A stretch of DNA of 31,840 nt from an uncultured Bacilli bacterium (GCA_947632275.1 CANROR010000005.1:1-31840), one strand, 5' to 3'. Numbered from the stretch's first letter, positions 16,818 to 25,190 are shown. The notes: a model not told the origin generated them from the letters alone. Numbers and translations: made by a program.

Positions 16818-16895
16818 TAAAAAGTGCACACAAATAGGGATTGATGTGGCTGCTATCTTCCGATTCTGACCAAGTTACAATATATTTGTTGCACG
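16818..16895 (-). ncRNA. ffs: Signal recognition particle RNA, small bacterial (4.5S-like) type
   Basis: On the minus strand the conserved SRP domain IV core is evident: TTGGTCAG, internal loop, TCGGAAGATAGCAGCC (GGAA tetraloop), compare CAGGTCCGGAAGGAAGCAGCC of E. coli ffs. The flanks GTGCAACAAATA and TATTTGTGTGCAC pair to close the rod and are followed by a T-tract, so the outer stem doubles as the terminator. Length is about 78 nt, with no Alu domain, unlike the ~270-nt scRNA of B. subtilis. A near-consensus promoter lies at the right distance. In B. subtilis scr sits between tadA and dnaX; here it lies upstream of tadA. Ends estimated to within a few bases. Confidence 0.93.
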
Positions 16896-16900
16896 CCAAT

Positions 16901-16929
16901 ATTTTAGCAAAGTTTATTAGGTTTTTCAA
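16901..16929 (-). promoter_or_regulatory. Promoter of the SRP RNA gene
   Basis: Minus strand: TTGAAA (16929-16924), 17-nt spacer ending in TGC, TAAAAT (16906-16901). The extended -10 block TTTGCTAAAATATTGG is identical to that of the T-box operon promoter. Confidence 0.87.
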
Positions 16930-16966
16930 GTAAAATATAAACGCAAACATTTGTTCTTTTAATAAA

Positions 16967-16982
16967 TGTTTCACGTGAAACA
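16967..16982. other. parS site 1 (ParB/Spo0J binding)
   Basis: Exact 16-bp TGTTTCACGTGAAACA, the B. subtilis parS consensus, centred in a 26-bp perfect palindrome (16962-16987). It lies 38 bp upstream of the SRP RNA -35 box, about 8-9 kb from oriC. Confidence 0.95.
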
Positions 16983-17397
16983 TTTATCATTTTATTATTT
17001 ATTTAATTTTATTAAGTAAAATATCATTTGTAACATTATATGTATAATTATATTATAAATTAAACGAATTTACTGTATTATTAAAAAATTACTATTTAGC
17101 TAATAATATAAAAACTACATACTATTTTTCTTAAATTATTTTTATTTTATTAAAACCAACCATAAATTTCTATTGTAAAATTTTTGATTATTTAATTCAT
17201 TTTTTAAATCAATATTTTTATAATATTGAATTTATATATAAATAGTATTTTCTATATTTTTGAAATCTCATATTTTTTATATACCGAACTATTTTAATTT
17301 ATATTAGTTTTTTTATTTATAGTGAATTATATTACTTAGAAAAATAGTATAGTTACTAACTTATTAATTATATTTAAATTAATGCATTTAAAAACAA
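16983..17397. other. Gene-free AT-rich spacer between the two parS sites
   Basis: About 415 bp of almost pure A/T with many short T-runs and TATA-like words. I see no open frame, structured RNA, DnaA-box cluster or clear promoter. Its only evident role is the space between the parS sites, perhaps as a flexible or easily melted segment (inference). Confidence 0.6.
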
Positions 17398-17413
17398 TGT
17401 TTCACGTGAAACA
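17398..17413. other. parS site 2 (ParB/Spo0J binding), may double as gyrA terminator
   Basis: A second exact TGTTTCACGTGAAACA. It lies in a 30-bp perfect palindrome (17391-17420) that begins three bases after the gyrA TAA. Read on the minus strand the palindrome forms a 15-bp stem ending in TTTT followed by one more T, so the transcript could form a terminator hairpin for the gyrB-gyrA operon. Confidence 0.95.
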
Positions 17414-17423
17414 TTGTTTTCTA

Positions 17424-19988
17424 TTATTCATTATTGCTAGTAGTATCTTTTTCAATCGTTGATTCAGATTCAGATTCAGATTCTTGTTCTTCTTCTACTT
17501 CCTTGTCAACTAAACTAATTGTTGAAACTTTTTGATTATCTTTCAAATGAATCAATCTTACACCTTGAGCATTTCGACCTAACGTATTAATTTGATTTAA
17601 TGGCATCCGCATTGTCATACCAAAATTAGTTATTATAATTAAATCTTGATCATTATTTGAAACAAGAATATCAACCAATACGCCGTTCTTGTCGGTAATA
17701 TTTAAAGCTTTAACTCCTTTACTACCTCGTTTAGTTTGCCTAAAATCACAAACTTTTGTTTGTTTGCCGTAACCCTTTTCCGTTACTAATAGAATGGTGT
17801 CAGTTTCATTAACTATTTCACAGCAAATGCAGTTGGCATCGGTTCCTAAATTAATACCTTTAACACCACTCGCAGTCCGGCCCATGATTCGAATATCATT
17901 TTCATTAAATTTAACCATTCGACCGTGACTAGACCCTAACAATACTAAGTTTTCACCGGTTGTTTTGCGAACAGCAATTAATTCATCATCGTTTTTCAAA
18001 GTTATACATTTCTTACCAGATGTCCGAATATTTTCAAATTCAGTAAGCAAAGTTTTCTTAACAATACCTTTTTTCGTAGCAAATAACAAGTATTTGGCTT
18101 CATCTTCCTTACTATGTTTAATAATTGAGTTAATGCTTTCATCTTTTTCTAGTTGTAATAAGTTAATAATTGGTAATCCTTTAGCTTGGCGACTGAATTC
18201 TGGTATTTCATAACCTTTAATTCGATAGACTTTACCTTTATTAGTAAAGAACATTACATAGTCATGACTTGATAAATTAATCATAGCCTTAACAACGTCA
18301 TCATCGTTTGTTTGCATTCCTTTAATACCTTTACCACCACGTCTTTGCGCTTTAAAAGTATCAGAAGTGGTTCGTTTTATATAACCTTTTTCCGTTAATA
18401 CTACTAAAATATCTTCATTAGGAATTAAAGATTCATCTTCAATATAATCGATGGCCGTTAAATCAATCTTAGTTCTTCTTTCGTCACCATATTTATTTTT
18501 GATTTCGGTAAGTTCATCTTTAATAACCGCATCAATTTTCTTAGGATCAGCAAGTAAAGCTCTTAATTCTTCAATTTCTTTTAATAATTCGGCAAGTTCA
18601 GATTCAATTTTATCTCTTTCTAAACCAGTTAAACGACGTAGACGCATTTCAAGGATAGCCGCGGTTTGGGCTTCACTTAAGCCAAATTGGGCCATTAACT
18701 TAGTCTTAGCTTCTTCATCATCCATAGCCCCCCGAATTATTTTAATTACGGCATCAATATTATCTAAGGCAATTTTTAATCCTTCTAAAATATGAACTCT
18801 TTTTTCATCTTTATCTAAATCAAATTGCGTTCTTCTGATAATTACTTCGCGTTGATAATCAACATATTTTGTTAAAATATCCTTTAAGCCTAAAGTTCTT
18901 GGAACTCCATGATCTAACATTAAGAAAATTATGCCAAAATTAGTTTGAAAAGCCGTATGTTTATATAAATTATTTAAAATAACTTGAGCGTTAGCATCCT
19001 TCTTAAGGGTAATAGTTATTTTAACCCCATTTTTTAAATCCGTATGATAATCAGAAATACCCTCTAGAACTTTACTATGAACAAGTTCGGCTACTTTATT
19101 TTTTAATTCTTCGGTATTTACCCCATAAGGAACTTCATCAACAACGATATATTGTCGACCATTTTTTTCTTCAATGGTAGCTTTACTGCGGATTGTAATT
19201 GATCCGCGACCAGTTTCATAAGCTTGTTTAATACCGGAATTACCTAGAATAATACCGCCTGTTGGAAAATCAGGTCCTTTAACAATTTGCATTAAACCTA
19301 AAGTATCTATTTCCGGATTATCAATAACGGCGATACATCCATCAATTACTTCACTTAAATTGTGAGGTGGTATATTGGTCGCCATTCCGACGGCAATCCC
19401 CATAGTTCCGTTTACTAAAACATTAGGGAAACGGCTTGGTAAGACTTGAGGTTCTTTGCGCGTATCATCATAGTTATTATCAAAATCCACCGTATTTTTA
19501 TTAATATCGCGTAATAATTCCATAGAAATCTTAGCCAGTCTTGCTTCCGTATAACGATAAGCGGCGGCGCCAGATCCGGCGATATTACCAAAGTTACCAT
19601 GGCCATCAACTAACATATAACGATAGTTAAAGTCTTGGGCCATTCGAACCATGGCTTCGTAAATTGAAGAGTCACCATGAGGGTGATATTTACCCATAAC
19701 ATCCCCAACAATCGTGGCACTTTTCCGATGTTGTTTATCAGGTGTTAAACCATTTTCCAACATATCGAATAAAATTCGCCGATGCACCGGTTTTAAACCA
19801 TCTCTTAAGTCAGGTAAAGCCCGGGATGTAATAACACTCATTGAATACTTTAAGAAAGAATTTTCGATTTCATCAACGATGTTATTCATTGCTAGTCGAT
19901 CTTTAGGTGTTTCTTCAATTTCAATTTCTTCTTCGGCATTATCAATTTCTTCGTTTACTTGTTCTTCTGTTACTTTTTCATCATCCAT
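17424..19988 (-). CDS. gyrA: DNA gyrase subunit A
   Basis: Breakage-reunion subunit of gyrase. Visible: SRALPDLRDGLKPVHRRIL (about 54-72), the quinolone region YHPHGDSSIYEAMVRMAQ (about 92-109, with Ser at the E. coli S83 position and Glu at D87), the catalytic Tyr in AAYRYTEARL (about 141), and in the beta-pinwheel domain the GyrA box QRRGGKG (about 548-554), which marks gyrase rather than topoisomerase IV. At 854 residues length is normal. The C-terminal tail is acidic and repetitive (EVEEEQESESESES), from 6-bp DNA repeats. AGGAGG precedes the ATG; gyrB ends 12 bp upstream. Confidence 0.98.
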   Translation of the reverse strand: MDDEKVTEEQVNEEIDNAEEEIEIEETPKDRLAMNNIVDEIENSFLKYSMSVITSRALPDLRDGLKPVHRRILFDMLENGLTPDKQHRKSATIVGDVMGKYHPHGDSSIYEAMVRMAQDFNYRYMLVDGHGNFGNIAGSGAAAYRYTEARLAKISMELLRDINKNTVDFDNNYDDTRKEPQVLPSRFPNVLVNGTMGIAVGMATNIPPHNLSEVIDGCIAVIDNPEIDTLGLMQIVKGPDFPTGGIILGNSGIKQAYETGRGSITIRSKATIEEKNGRQYIVVDEVPYGVNTEELKNKVAELVHSKVLEGISDYHTDLKNGVKITITLKKDANAQVILNNLYKHTAFQTNFGIIFLMLDHGVPRTLGLKDILTKYVDYQREVIIRRTQFDLDKDEKRVHILEGLKIALDNIDAVIKIIRGAMDDEEAKTKLMAQFGLSEAQTAAILEMRLRRLTGLERDKIESELAELLKEIEELRALLADPKKIDAVIKDELTEIKNKYGDERRTKIDLTAIDYIEDESLIPNEDILVVLTEKGYIKRTTSDTFKAQRRGGKGIKGMQTNDDDVVKAMINLSSHDYVMFFTNKGKVYRIKGYEIPEFSRQAKGLPIINLLQLEKDESINSIIKHSKEDEAKYLLFATKKGIVKKTLLTEFENIRTSGKKCITLKNDDELIAVRKTTGENLVLLGSSHGRMVKFNENDIRIMGRTASGVKGINLGTDANCICCEIVNETDTILLVTEKGYGKQTKVCDFRQTKRGSKGVKALNITDKNGVLVDILVSNNDQDLIIITNFGMTMRMPLNQINTLGRNAQGVRLIHLKDNQKVSTISLVDKEVEEEQESESESESTIEKDTTSNNE

Positions 19989-20000
19989 AACTAAAACCTC

Positions 20001-21926
20001 CTAAATATCTAAATCGGTAGCAAATTGGGCATTATCTTCAATAAATTTCCGTCTTGGTTCGACTTCTTCACCCATAAGTTTGCTAAATGAAGCATCGGCT
20101 TCAATAATATCATCAACGGTAATTCTTCTTAAAATTCGTTTATTAATATCCATAGTTGTTTCATTTAATTCTTCGGGATCCATTTCCCCTAGTCCTTTCA
20201 TCCGAAGCAATACATAGTTAGTATTTTTTTCTTGTAATTTGGCTAAATATTCATCTCTTTCCGCATCATCTAAAACGTATTTAATGGTCTTACCATGTTT
20301 GATGCAATATAAAGGTGGTTGGGCCGCATACACATGGCCTTGTTCCACGATTTGCCGAAAATACCGATAGAATAACGTTAATAAAAGTACTCTGATATGG
20401 TCACCATCGACATCGGCATCGGTCATAATAATGATTTTATCGTATCTTAATTTATCAATATCAAATTCTTGACCAATTCCGGTTCCAAAAGCCGTAATTA
20501 TCGTTCTTATTTCATCGTTACTTAAAGCTTTATCTAAACGGGCTTTTTCGACATTTAAAATCTTACCTTTTAAAGGCAAAATAGCTTGATGCATACTATC
20601 GCGACCTTTAATTGCTGAACCACCGGCACTATCCCCTTCGACTAAAAATATTTCACAAGTTGTTGGGTCTTTTTCTTGGCAATCAACAAGTTTTCCCCCA
20701 AAGTTAACATGCGTATCTAAATCACTTTTCCGTGATGCTTCCCTAGCTTTTTTCGCCGCGATTCTCGCCCGAGATGCCGTTAAACATTTATCAATAATTA
20801 ATTTGGCTACATCAGGATGTTCTAATAAATATCTTTCAAAACCATTGCCAAAAACATCATTGGCAATTTTTCTGACTTCAATATTACCTAATTTAGTTTT
20901 AGTTTGACCTTCAAATTGGGGATCCGGATGCTTACAAGAAATAATCATTGTTAGACCTTCTCTAACATCATCACCCGTTAAAGAATTATCGCCTTCTTTA
21001 ATTATTTTGGCATTCTTCGCATAATTGTTAATTATTCTCGTTAAGGCATTTTTCACCCCATCTTCGTGGGTTCCACCTTCATAGGTATTAATATTATTGG
21101 TATAAGAATAAATCGCCGGAATATAGCCATCATTATATTGACACGCTACTTCAATTTGAATTCCATTGCTTTCCCCTTCTAAATAAATTACATCATCATG
21201 AATGGTTGTTTTATTTTTATTAAGCATTTGGACATATTCAATAATTCCTCCATTATAAAGGAAAGTATCACTTTTTTCATCTTCTCTTTTATCATAAAGA
21301 TTAATCCGAAGTCCTTTATTTAAATAGCAAATTTCTTGTAATCTTTTATATAACGTATCGTAATTATAGATTGTGGTTTCTTTAAATATTTCCGGATCAG
21401 CTTTAAATCTAACTGTTGTTCCCGTCCGATTTTCTTCACATTCGCCAATTACTTTTAAAGGTTCGACTGGTTTACCTCCATTTTCAAAACGTTGATAAAA
21501 TATTTGTTTATCCCGATAGACTGTTACTTCTAACCATTCGGATAAAGCATTAACAACACTTGCTCCAACCCCATGTAGACCTCCTGAAACTTTATAACCT
21601 TCGCCACCAAATTTACCACCAGCATGCAAAATCGTAAAAATTGTTTCAATGGTTGATAAGCCCGTTTTATTATTGATTCCGGTTGGCATTCCGCGACCAT
21701 CATCCCGAACTTCAATAATGTTACCTTTATCAACAATTACTTCAATATCATCACAAAAACCGGCTAAAGCTTCATCTACGGCATTATCGACAATTTCCCA
21801 AACTAAATGATGTAAACCTTTTTCACCTGTAGTTCCAATATACATCCCTGGCCGTTTTCGAACCGCTTCTAATCCTTCTAAAACTTGAATATCACTATCT
21901 GTATAGTGTCTTTTTTCTTCATCCAT
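20001..21926 (-). CDS. gyrB: DNA gyrase subunit B
   Basis: ATPase subunit of gyrase. GHKL ATPase: VWEIVDNAVDEALAG (about 42-56), VRDDGRGMPTG (about 73-83), GGLHGVGASVVNALS (about 114-128). Transducer, then the Toprim domain: EGDSAGGSA (about 428-436), LPLKGKILNVEKA (about 450) and TDADVDGDHIR (about 500-510), with a QPPLY C-terminal segment. Length of 641 matches B. subtilis GyrB (638). ATG at 21926 with GGAGG eight bases before; overlaps recF by 8 bp, as in the tightly packed recF-gyrB-gyrA order of B. subtilis. Confidence 0.98.
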   Translation of the reverse strand: MDEEKRHYTDSDIQVLEGLEAVRKRPGMYIGTTGEKGLHHLVWEIVDNAVDEALAGFCDDIEVIVDKGNIIEVRDDGRGMPTGINNKTGLSTIETIFTILHAGGKFGGEGYKVSGGLHGVGASVVNALSEWLEVTVYRDKQIFYQRFENGGKPVEPLKVIGECEENRTGTTVRFKADPEIFKETTIYNYDTLYKRLQEICYLNKGLRINLYDKREDEKSDTFLYNGGIIEYVQMLNKNKTTIHDDVIYLEGESNGIQIEVACQYNDGYIPAIYSYTNNINTYEGGTHEDGVKNALTRIINNYAKNAKIIKEGDNSLTGDDVREGLTMIISCKHPDPQFEGQTKTKLGNIEVRKIANDVFGNGFERYLLEHPDVAKLIIDKCLTASRARIAAKKAREASRKSDLDTHVNFGGKLVDCQEKDPTTCEIFLVEGDSAGGSAIKGRDSMHQAILPLKGKILNVEKARLDKALSNDEIRTIITAFGTGIGQEFDIDKLRYDKIIIMTDADVDGDHIRVLLLTLFYRYFRQIVEQGHVYAAQPPLYCIKHGKTIKYVLDDAERDEYLAKLQEKNTNYVLLRMKGLGEMDPEELNETTMDINKRILRRITVDDIIEADASFSKLMGEEVEPRRKFIEDNAQFATDLDI

Positions 21927-23013
21927 TTTTTACCTCCACTTTTCCATTTGTTACTTTATAAATCCGACTTTCATTTATTAAATTTTTAGGAATACTTTTA
22001 ATATCTGTTGTCGTAATAAATGTTTGGACTTCATTATTTAATAATTTTAAAATATTAGCTATTTTTTTCTTATCTAATTCACTAAATAAGTCATCTAAAA
22101 TTAAAATAGGATAATATTTTAGAACATCTTTAATTAATCTAACTTCGGCGATTTTCATAGCTAAAATCGCGTTTTTCATTTGGCCTTGACTGCCCCATTC
22201 TTTTAGTTTATGACCATCTAAAATAAATTCAAAATCATCGTGATGGGGACCAATTAATGTCTTACCAATCGCCATTTCTTTACTATAATATTTGCGATAA
22301 ACTTCTAAAAGCTCTTTTTCCGTCTTATTATAAGTCGATATATAATTTACTTTTAATTCACCACTTCCAAAGATGGTTTGATATATTTCGGTAATATAAG
22401 AATTAATTTGGGCAATAAATTCATACCGATATTTATATATTTTTTTTCCATATTCTACGAGCTTTTTCGTTAAAATATCTAAATACTGCCGCGAAGCATT
22501 ACCATATAAATATAATTGTTTTAAATATGCATTTCGTTGTTTTAAAATTTTATTATAATTACTTAATAAAATTAAATATTCTTTAAATATTTGACTAATT
22601 TCAATATTTAAGACCTTTCTTCTTTCACTAGGACTAGAATTAATTATTTCCGTATTGCTCGGATAAAAAATAACTACTTGAATTTTGGTGACATATTCAC
22701 TTATTTTTTTGATCTTATTATTATCAATTTCGACTTTTTTGCCTTCATTACTTATTTCTACTTTAAAATTTGCTAAATCATCTTTTTTCAATATTTTGCC
22801 TTCAACATAAGCATTGCTCTTGCCTTTTTGAATTAAATATTTATCATTATTTATCCGAAATGATTTCGTTAAAGCAAGTAAATAAATAGCCTCCACTAAA
22901 TTGGACTTACCAGTTCCATTATCTCCATAAATAATATTTAATCCTTCATTAAAAGCTATGGCTAAATTATCATAATTACGAAAATTAACAAGTTTTAAAT
23001 TACGAATTTTCAT
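21919..23013 (-). CDS. recF: DNA replication and repair protein RecF
   Basis: SMC-like ATPase that guides RecOR to gaps. N-terminus KLVNFRNYDNL is the family signature; Walker A is GDNGTGKSN (about 30-38), the ABC signature region is around SPSERRKVLN (about 111-120), and Walker B is ILILDDLFSELD (about 303-314). Length of 364 is typical. ATG 23013 is chosen over the in-frame TTG at 23034 because AAGAGG lies just upstream and the protein then begins as other RecF do. It ends in TGA. A probable own promoter lies in the gap after comK. Confidence 0.97.
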   Translation of the reverse strand: MKIRNLKLVNFRNYDNLAIAFNEGLNIIYGDNGTGKSNLVEAIYLLALTKSFRINNDKYLIQKGKSNAYVEGKILKKDDLANFKVEISNEGKKVEIDNNKIKKISEYVTKIQVVIFYPSNTEIINSSPSERRKVLNIEISQIFKEYLILLSNYNKILKQRNAYLKQLYLYGNASRQYLDILTKKLVEYGKKIYKYRYEFIAQINSYITEIYQTIFGSGELKVNYISTYNKTEKELLEVYRKYYSKEMAIGKTLIGPHHDDFEFILDGHKLKEWGSQGQMKNAILAMKIAEVRLIKDVLKYYPILILDDLFSELDKKKIANILKLLNNEVQTFITTTDIKSIPKNLINESRIYKVTNGKVEVKNG

Positions 23014-23080
23014 TTTTGGCCTCTTTTTTGTCAAATATTTTAATTTTTAATGCATTTATGTATACCTATATGCAATTATA

Positions 23081-23109
23081 ATTATATCACAAATATTGGC
23101 TTTTTTAAA
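23081..23109 (-). promoter_or_regulatory. Probable promoter of recF-gyrB-gyrA
   Basis: Minus strand: TTTAAA (23109-23104), 17-nt spacer, then TATAAT (23086-23081) with an extended -10 TGA. The -35 is weak. It lies between the end of comK and recF, about 70 nt before the recF ATG. Confidence 0.6.
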
Positions 23110-23140
23110 GCAAATTTACATTTTTTTGCTTTTTTTGAAC

Positions 23141-23575
23141 TTATTTTCTTAATAAAAAAAGAGCAATTAATTGATAACACTTTATCATTTGATTTTTAAA
23201 GATATTATAAGAGATTAAAAATAAAGTTTTTTCATTATTTTTAAAGGTAACTTCCACATAATTTTTAATTTTTTTAAAACTTAAAACATTATTATAAACA
23301 AACCAAATATTATTTTGATTACGGTCACTTTCCATCGGAAATAAAATAATATTTTTCTTTTCATCTAAAATAATTGGGACTTTACTATTTATCTGTAAGA
23401 AAAATCTGGCACTTGCTTTCCTACCTTCGTAACTTGAACCAAAATAATTACAATTTTCATCTAATATTGTATTAAGTGAAATAGGCAAAATCACTTTATT
23501 ATTTTTTTCCATAATTTCACTTTGTTTATTGTTTTTAATTAAATAATACGTACTTTCATTAATAATATATTTCAT
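23141..23575 (-). CDS. comK: ComK-like competence transcription factor
   Basis: ComK is the master activator of DNA-uptake genes in B. subtilis and some relatives. The match to B. subtilis ComK is clear over the core: CNYFGSSYEGRKAS (about 42-55, compare CRFFGSSYAGRKAG), KVPIILDEKKNIILFP (compare KPPIMVDPSNQIFLFP), a W-containing VYNNV segment, EVTFKNNEKTLFLISYNIFKNQM (about 107-129; compare EVTFSNGKTMELPISYNSFENQV). At 144 residues it lacks the ~40-residue C-terminal tail of the 192-aa B. subtilis protein, which there serves MecA-dependent regulation and activation. ATG 23575 is preferred (GGGGGA upstream); the in-frame upstream ATG has none. TATAAT lies at 23605-23600. ComK normally binds AT-boxes as a tetramer; no com genes are visible nearby. 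Confident as family, cautious on function. Confidence 0.85.
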   Translation of the reverse strand: MKYIINESTYYLIKNNKQSEIMEKNNKVILPISLNTILDENCNYFGSSYEGRKASARFFLQINSKVPIILDEKKNIILFPMESDRNQNNIWFVYNNVLSFKKIKNYVEVTFKNNEKTLFLISYNIFKNQMIKCYQLIALFLLRK

Positions 23576-23599
23576 AACTTTCCCCCAGAAATAAAATAT

Positions 23600-23605
23600 A
23601 TTATA
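23600..23605 (-). promoter_or_regulatory. -10 element upstream of comK
   Basis: TATAAT on the minus strand, 7 bp before a GGGGGA ribosome site region, giving a very short leader. No good -35 at 16-18 bp is seen, which is compatible with an activator-dependent promoter. Confidence 0.45.
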
Positions 23606-23636
23606 CATAACAAAATTCCAAAAATTGTCGAATTAA

Positions 23637-23670
23637 CGAAAAAAAGAAACTTTTACATTTCTTTTTTGAT
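23637..23670 (-). terminator. Weak terminator-like hairpin after the 134-aa gene
   Basis: Minus strand: an A-rich arm ending AAAGAAA, loop TGTAAAAG, TTTCTTT, then T-run. The stem is nearly all A-T and overlaps the end of the coding region. It may separate comK from the dnaN unit. Confidence 0.45.
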
Positions 23671-24057
23671 TTTTTCTCTTTTTAAAACTAACTCTCCCGC
23701 GACTTGTTTAGAATTATTTAAGTTTACAAATTCTTGATTAGAAAAAGAATATTTAGTAACAAAATTATTAATAATCGCCTCAATTTCATCATCTATATAA
23801 TTTATTTTTAAATAATTAATAATTTCATTTTCTTCAATATTGGGATTTATTTTGATTTGTTCTTCTTCTTTCACTAAATATTTAGCCATATAACCTAAAT
23901 CTTCTAAATCTGAATTTATTTCAAAAAATGTTAATCCTCTTTTTTTGATTTCTTCATCGACATAAGCAAAAAAGTCGGCAACTATTTTTAGATTTAAACT
24001 CCTTTTACCACTATAACTCATTAAATTTAAAGTTAATAACTCACTATCTATTAACAT
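23653..24057 (-). CDS. Hypothetical protein between dnaN and comK
   Basis: I do not recognise this 134-aa protein. It is charged, with no membrane segment or cysteine motif. The N-terminal ~25 residues (ELLTLNLMSYSGKRSLNLK) suggest beta strands, the rest is helical and rich in Glu/Lys/Ile/Asn, with a basic tail LKREKIKKEM. It follows dnaN by 11 bp with AAAGGAGAA before the ATG, so it is almost certainly co-transcribed with dnaN. In B. subtilis this slot holds the 71-aa S4-domain protein RlbA (YaaA); no S4 pattern is visible here. Codon and base use look like the neighbours. Confidence 0.8.
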   Translation of the reverse strand: MLIDSELLTLNLMSYSGKRSLNLKIVADFFAYVDEEIKKRGLTFFEINSDLEDLGYMAKYLVKEEEQIKINPNIEENEIINYLKINYIDDEIEAIINNFVTKYSFSNQEFVNLNNSKQVAGELVLKREKIKKEM

Positions 24058-24068
24058 TATTTTCTCCT

Positions 24069-25190
24069 TTAATAAGTTTTAATCGGTAAAATAAGTTCTA
24101 ATAATGATTCATCAACCACGGGTTTAATAATAATTGGTTTATCATCACTATTAAGAAGTAATAAAATATTATCTTCTTTAATTACTTTTAAAGCTTCCAT
24201 CATATATTTAGAACTGAAGGAAATATCTAAACTATTTTTATTATTAGAATCTATTTTTATTTTTTCTTCAGCATTTCCTAATTCCGTAGAAGTTGAAGTA
24301 ATAACCATTTCGTTATCTTGAATATGAACTTTGACAATATTTTTTTCTTTATTTTCGGCCAGTAACGATGCTCTATCTACGGCATCATAAAAGGATTGTA
24401 AATTTAAATTAATCATATAAGCAAAATCACTAGGAATAAAGCCACTTGTTTCTGGGTAAGTCCCATCTAATAAATTACTTTGTAAATTAATATTTTTATA
24501 GATAAATAATATTTTATTTTTAAATACATAGATTTCGACATCTTCTTCATCGTCGGCTAAAATCTTTTCCAGTTCAATTAAACTTTTGCCAGGAATAACA
24601 ATGTTAATACTTTTTTCTACAACATTATTAAGGCGCAGATTTTTCTTCGATAAACGATATGAATCGGTTGTAATACATTCTAAAATATCTCCATTTATTT
24701 TTAAATTCATTCCCGTTAATAAAGGTCTTAATTCTTGATTGGATAAAGCAAAGGCCGTTTGATCAATAATTTCCTTTAAGGTATGGGCACTAAGTTTGAT
24801 TAAATCTTCGTTCTTTTCCATATTAATATTTGGATAATCATCCGGATTATAACCATTTAAACGATATTGATTGGTTGGGGATGTTATTTTAATTTTTAAG
24901 TTATCTTCTATTTCAAAATTAATAACATCGGTGGGCATTTTGCGAATCATTTCCACAAAGAATTTACTTTGAATGATAATTTTGCCTGTTCCTTCCATAT
25001 GTTTAATATCTTCATTTGGAATATGAACCTTAATTGTTAATTCCGAATCACTAGCTAACAAATTAATTCCTTCTTCCGTTAAATCAAAGACAATCCCATT
25101 TAAAATAGGAATAGTTGTTCTTTGTGTTAAGGCTCTGGTTACATCATTTAAAGCCTCCAATAATACATTTTTTTCAATACTCCATTTCAT
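24069..25190 (-). CDS. dnaN: DNA polymerase III beta subunit (sliding clamp)
   Basis: Ring-shaped processivity clamp. The N-terminus MKWSIEKNVLLEALNDVTRAL, TTIPILNGIVFDL (about 24-36), LLASDSELTIKV, SQELRPLLTGMNLKI (about 147-160) and the terminal LELILPIKTY are all typical of beta clamps, whose C-terminus ends near the protein-binding pocket. Length of 373 fits. AAAGGAGAG precedes the ATG at 25190. It follows dnaA with a 129-bp gap that holds DnaA boxes. Confidence 0.97.
   Translation of the reverse strand: MKWSIEKNVLLEALNDVTRALTQRTTIPILNGIVFDLTEEGINLLASDSELTIKVHIPNEDIKHMEGTGKIIIQSKFFVEMIRKMPTDVINFEIEDNLKIKITSPTNQYRLNGYNPDDYPNINMEKNEDLIKLSAHTLKEIIDQTAFALSNQELRPLLTGMNLKINGDILECITTDSYRLSKKNLRLNNVVEKSINIVIPGKSLIELEKILADDEEDVEIYVFKNKILFIYKNINLQSNLLDGTYPETSGFIPSDFAYMINLNLQSFYDAVDRASLLAENKEKNIVKVHIQDNEMVITSTSTELGNAEEKIKIDSNNKNSLDISFSSKYMMEALKVIKEDNILLLLNSDDKPIIIKPVVDESLLELILPIKTY

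Noticed and set aside
16983..17397. Second replication origin between the parS sites
   Set aside because: AT-rich but I find no DnaA-box cluster; boxes are concentrated around dnaA.
23100..23145. Hairpin AAAGCAAA/TTTGCTTT after comK as a terminator
   Set aside because: In the comK direction the T-run after the stem is only three bases; the good T-run is on the other strand, where no gene needs it. Left as undecided structure.
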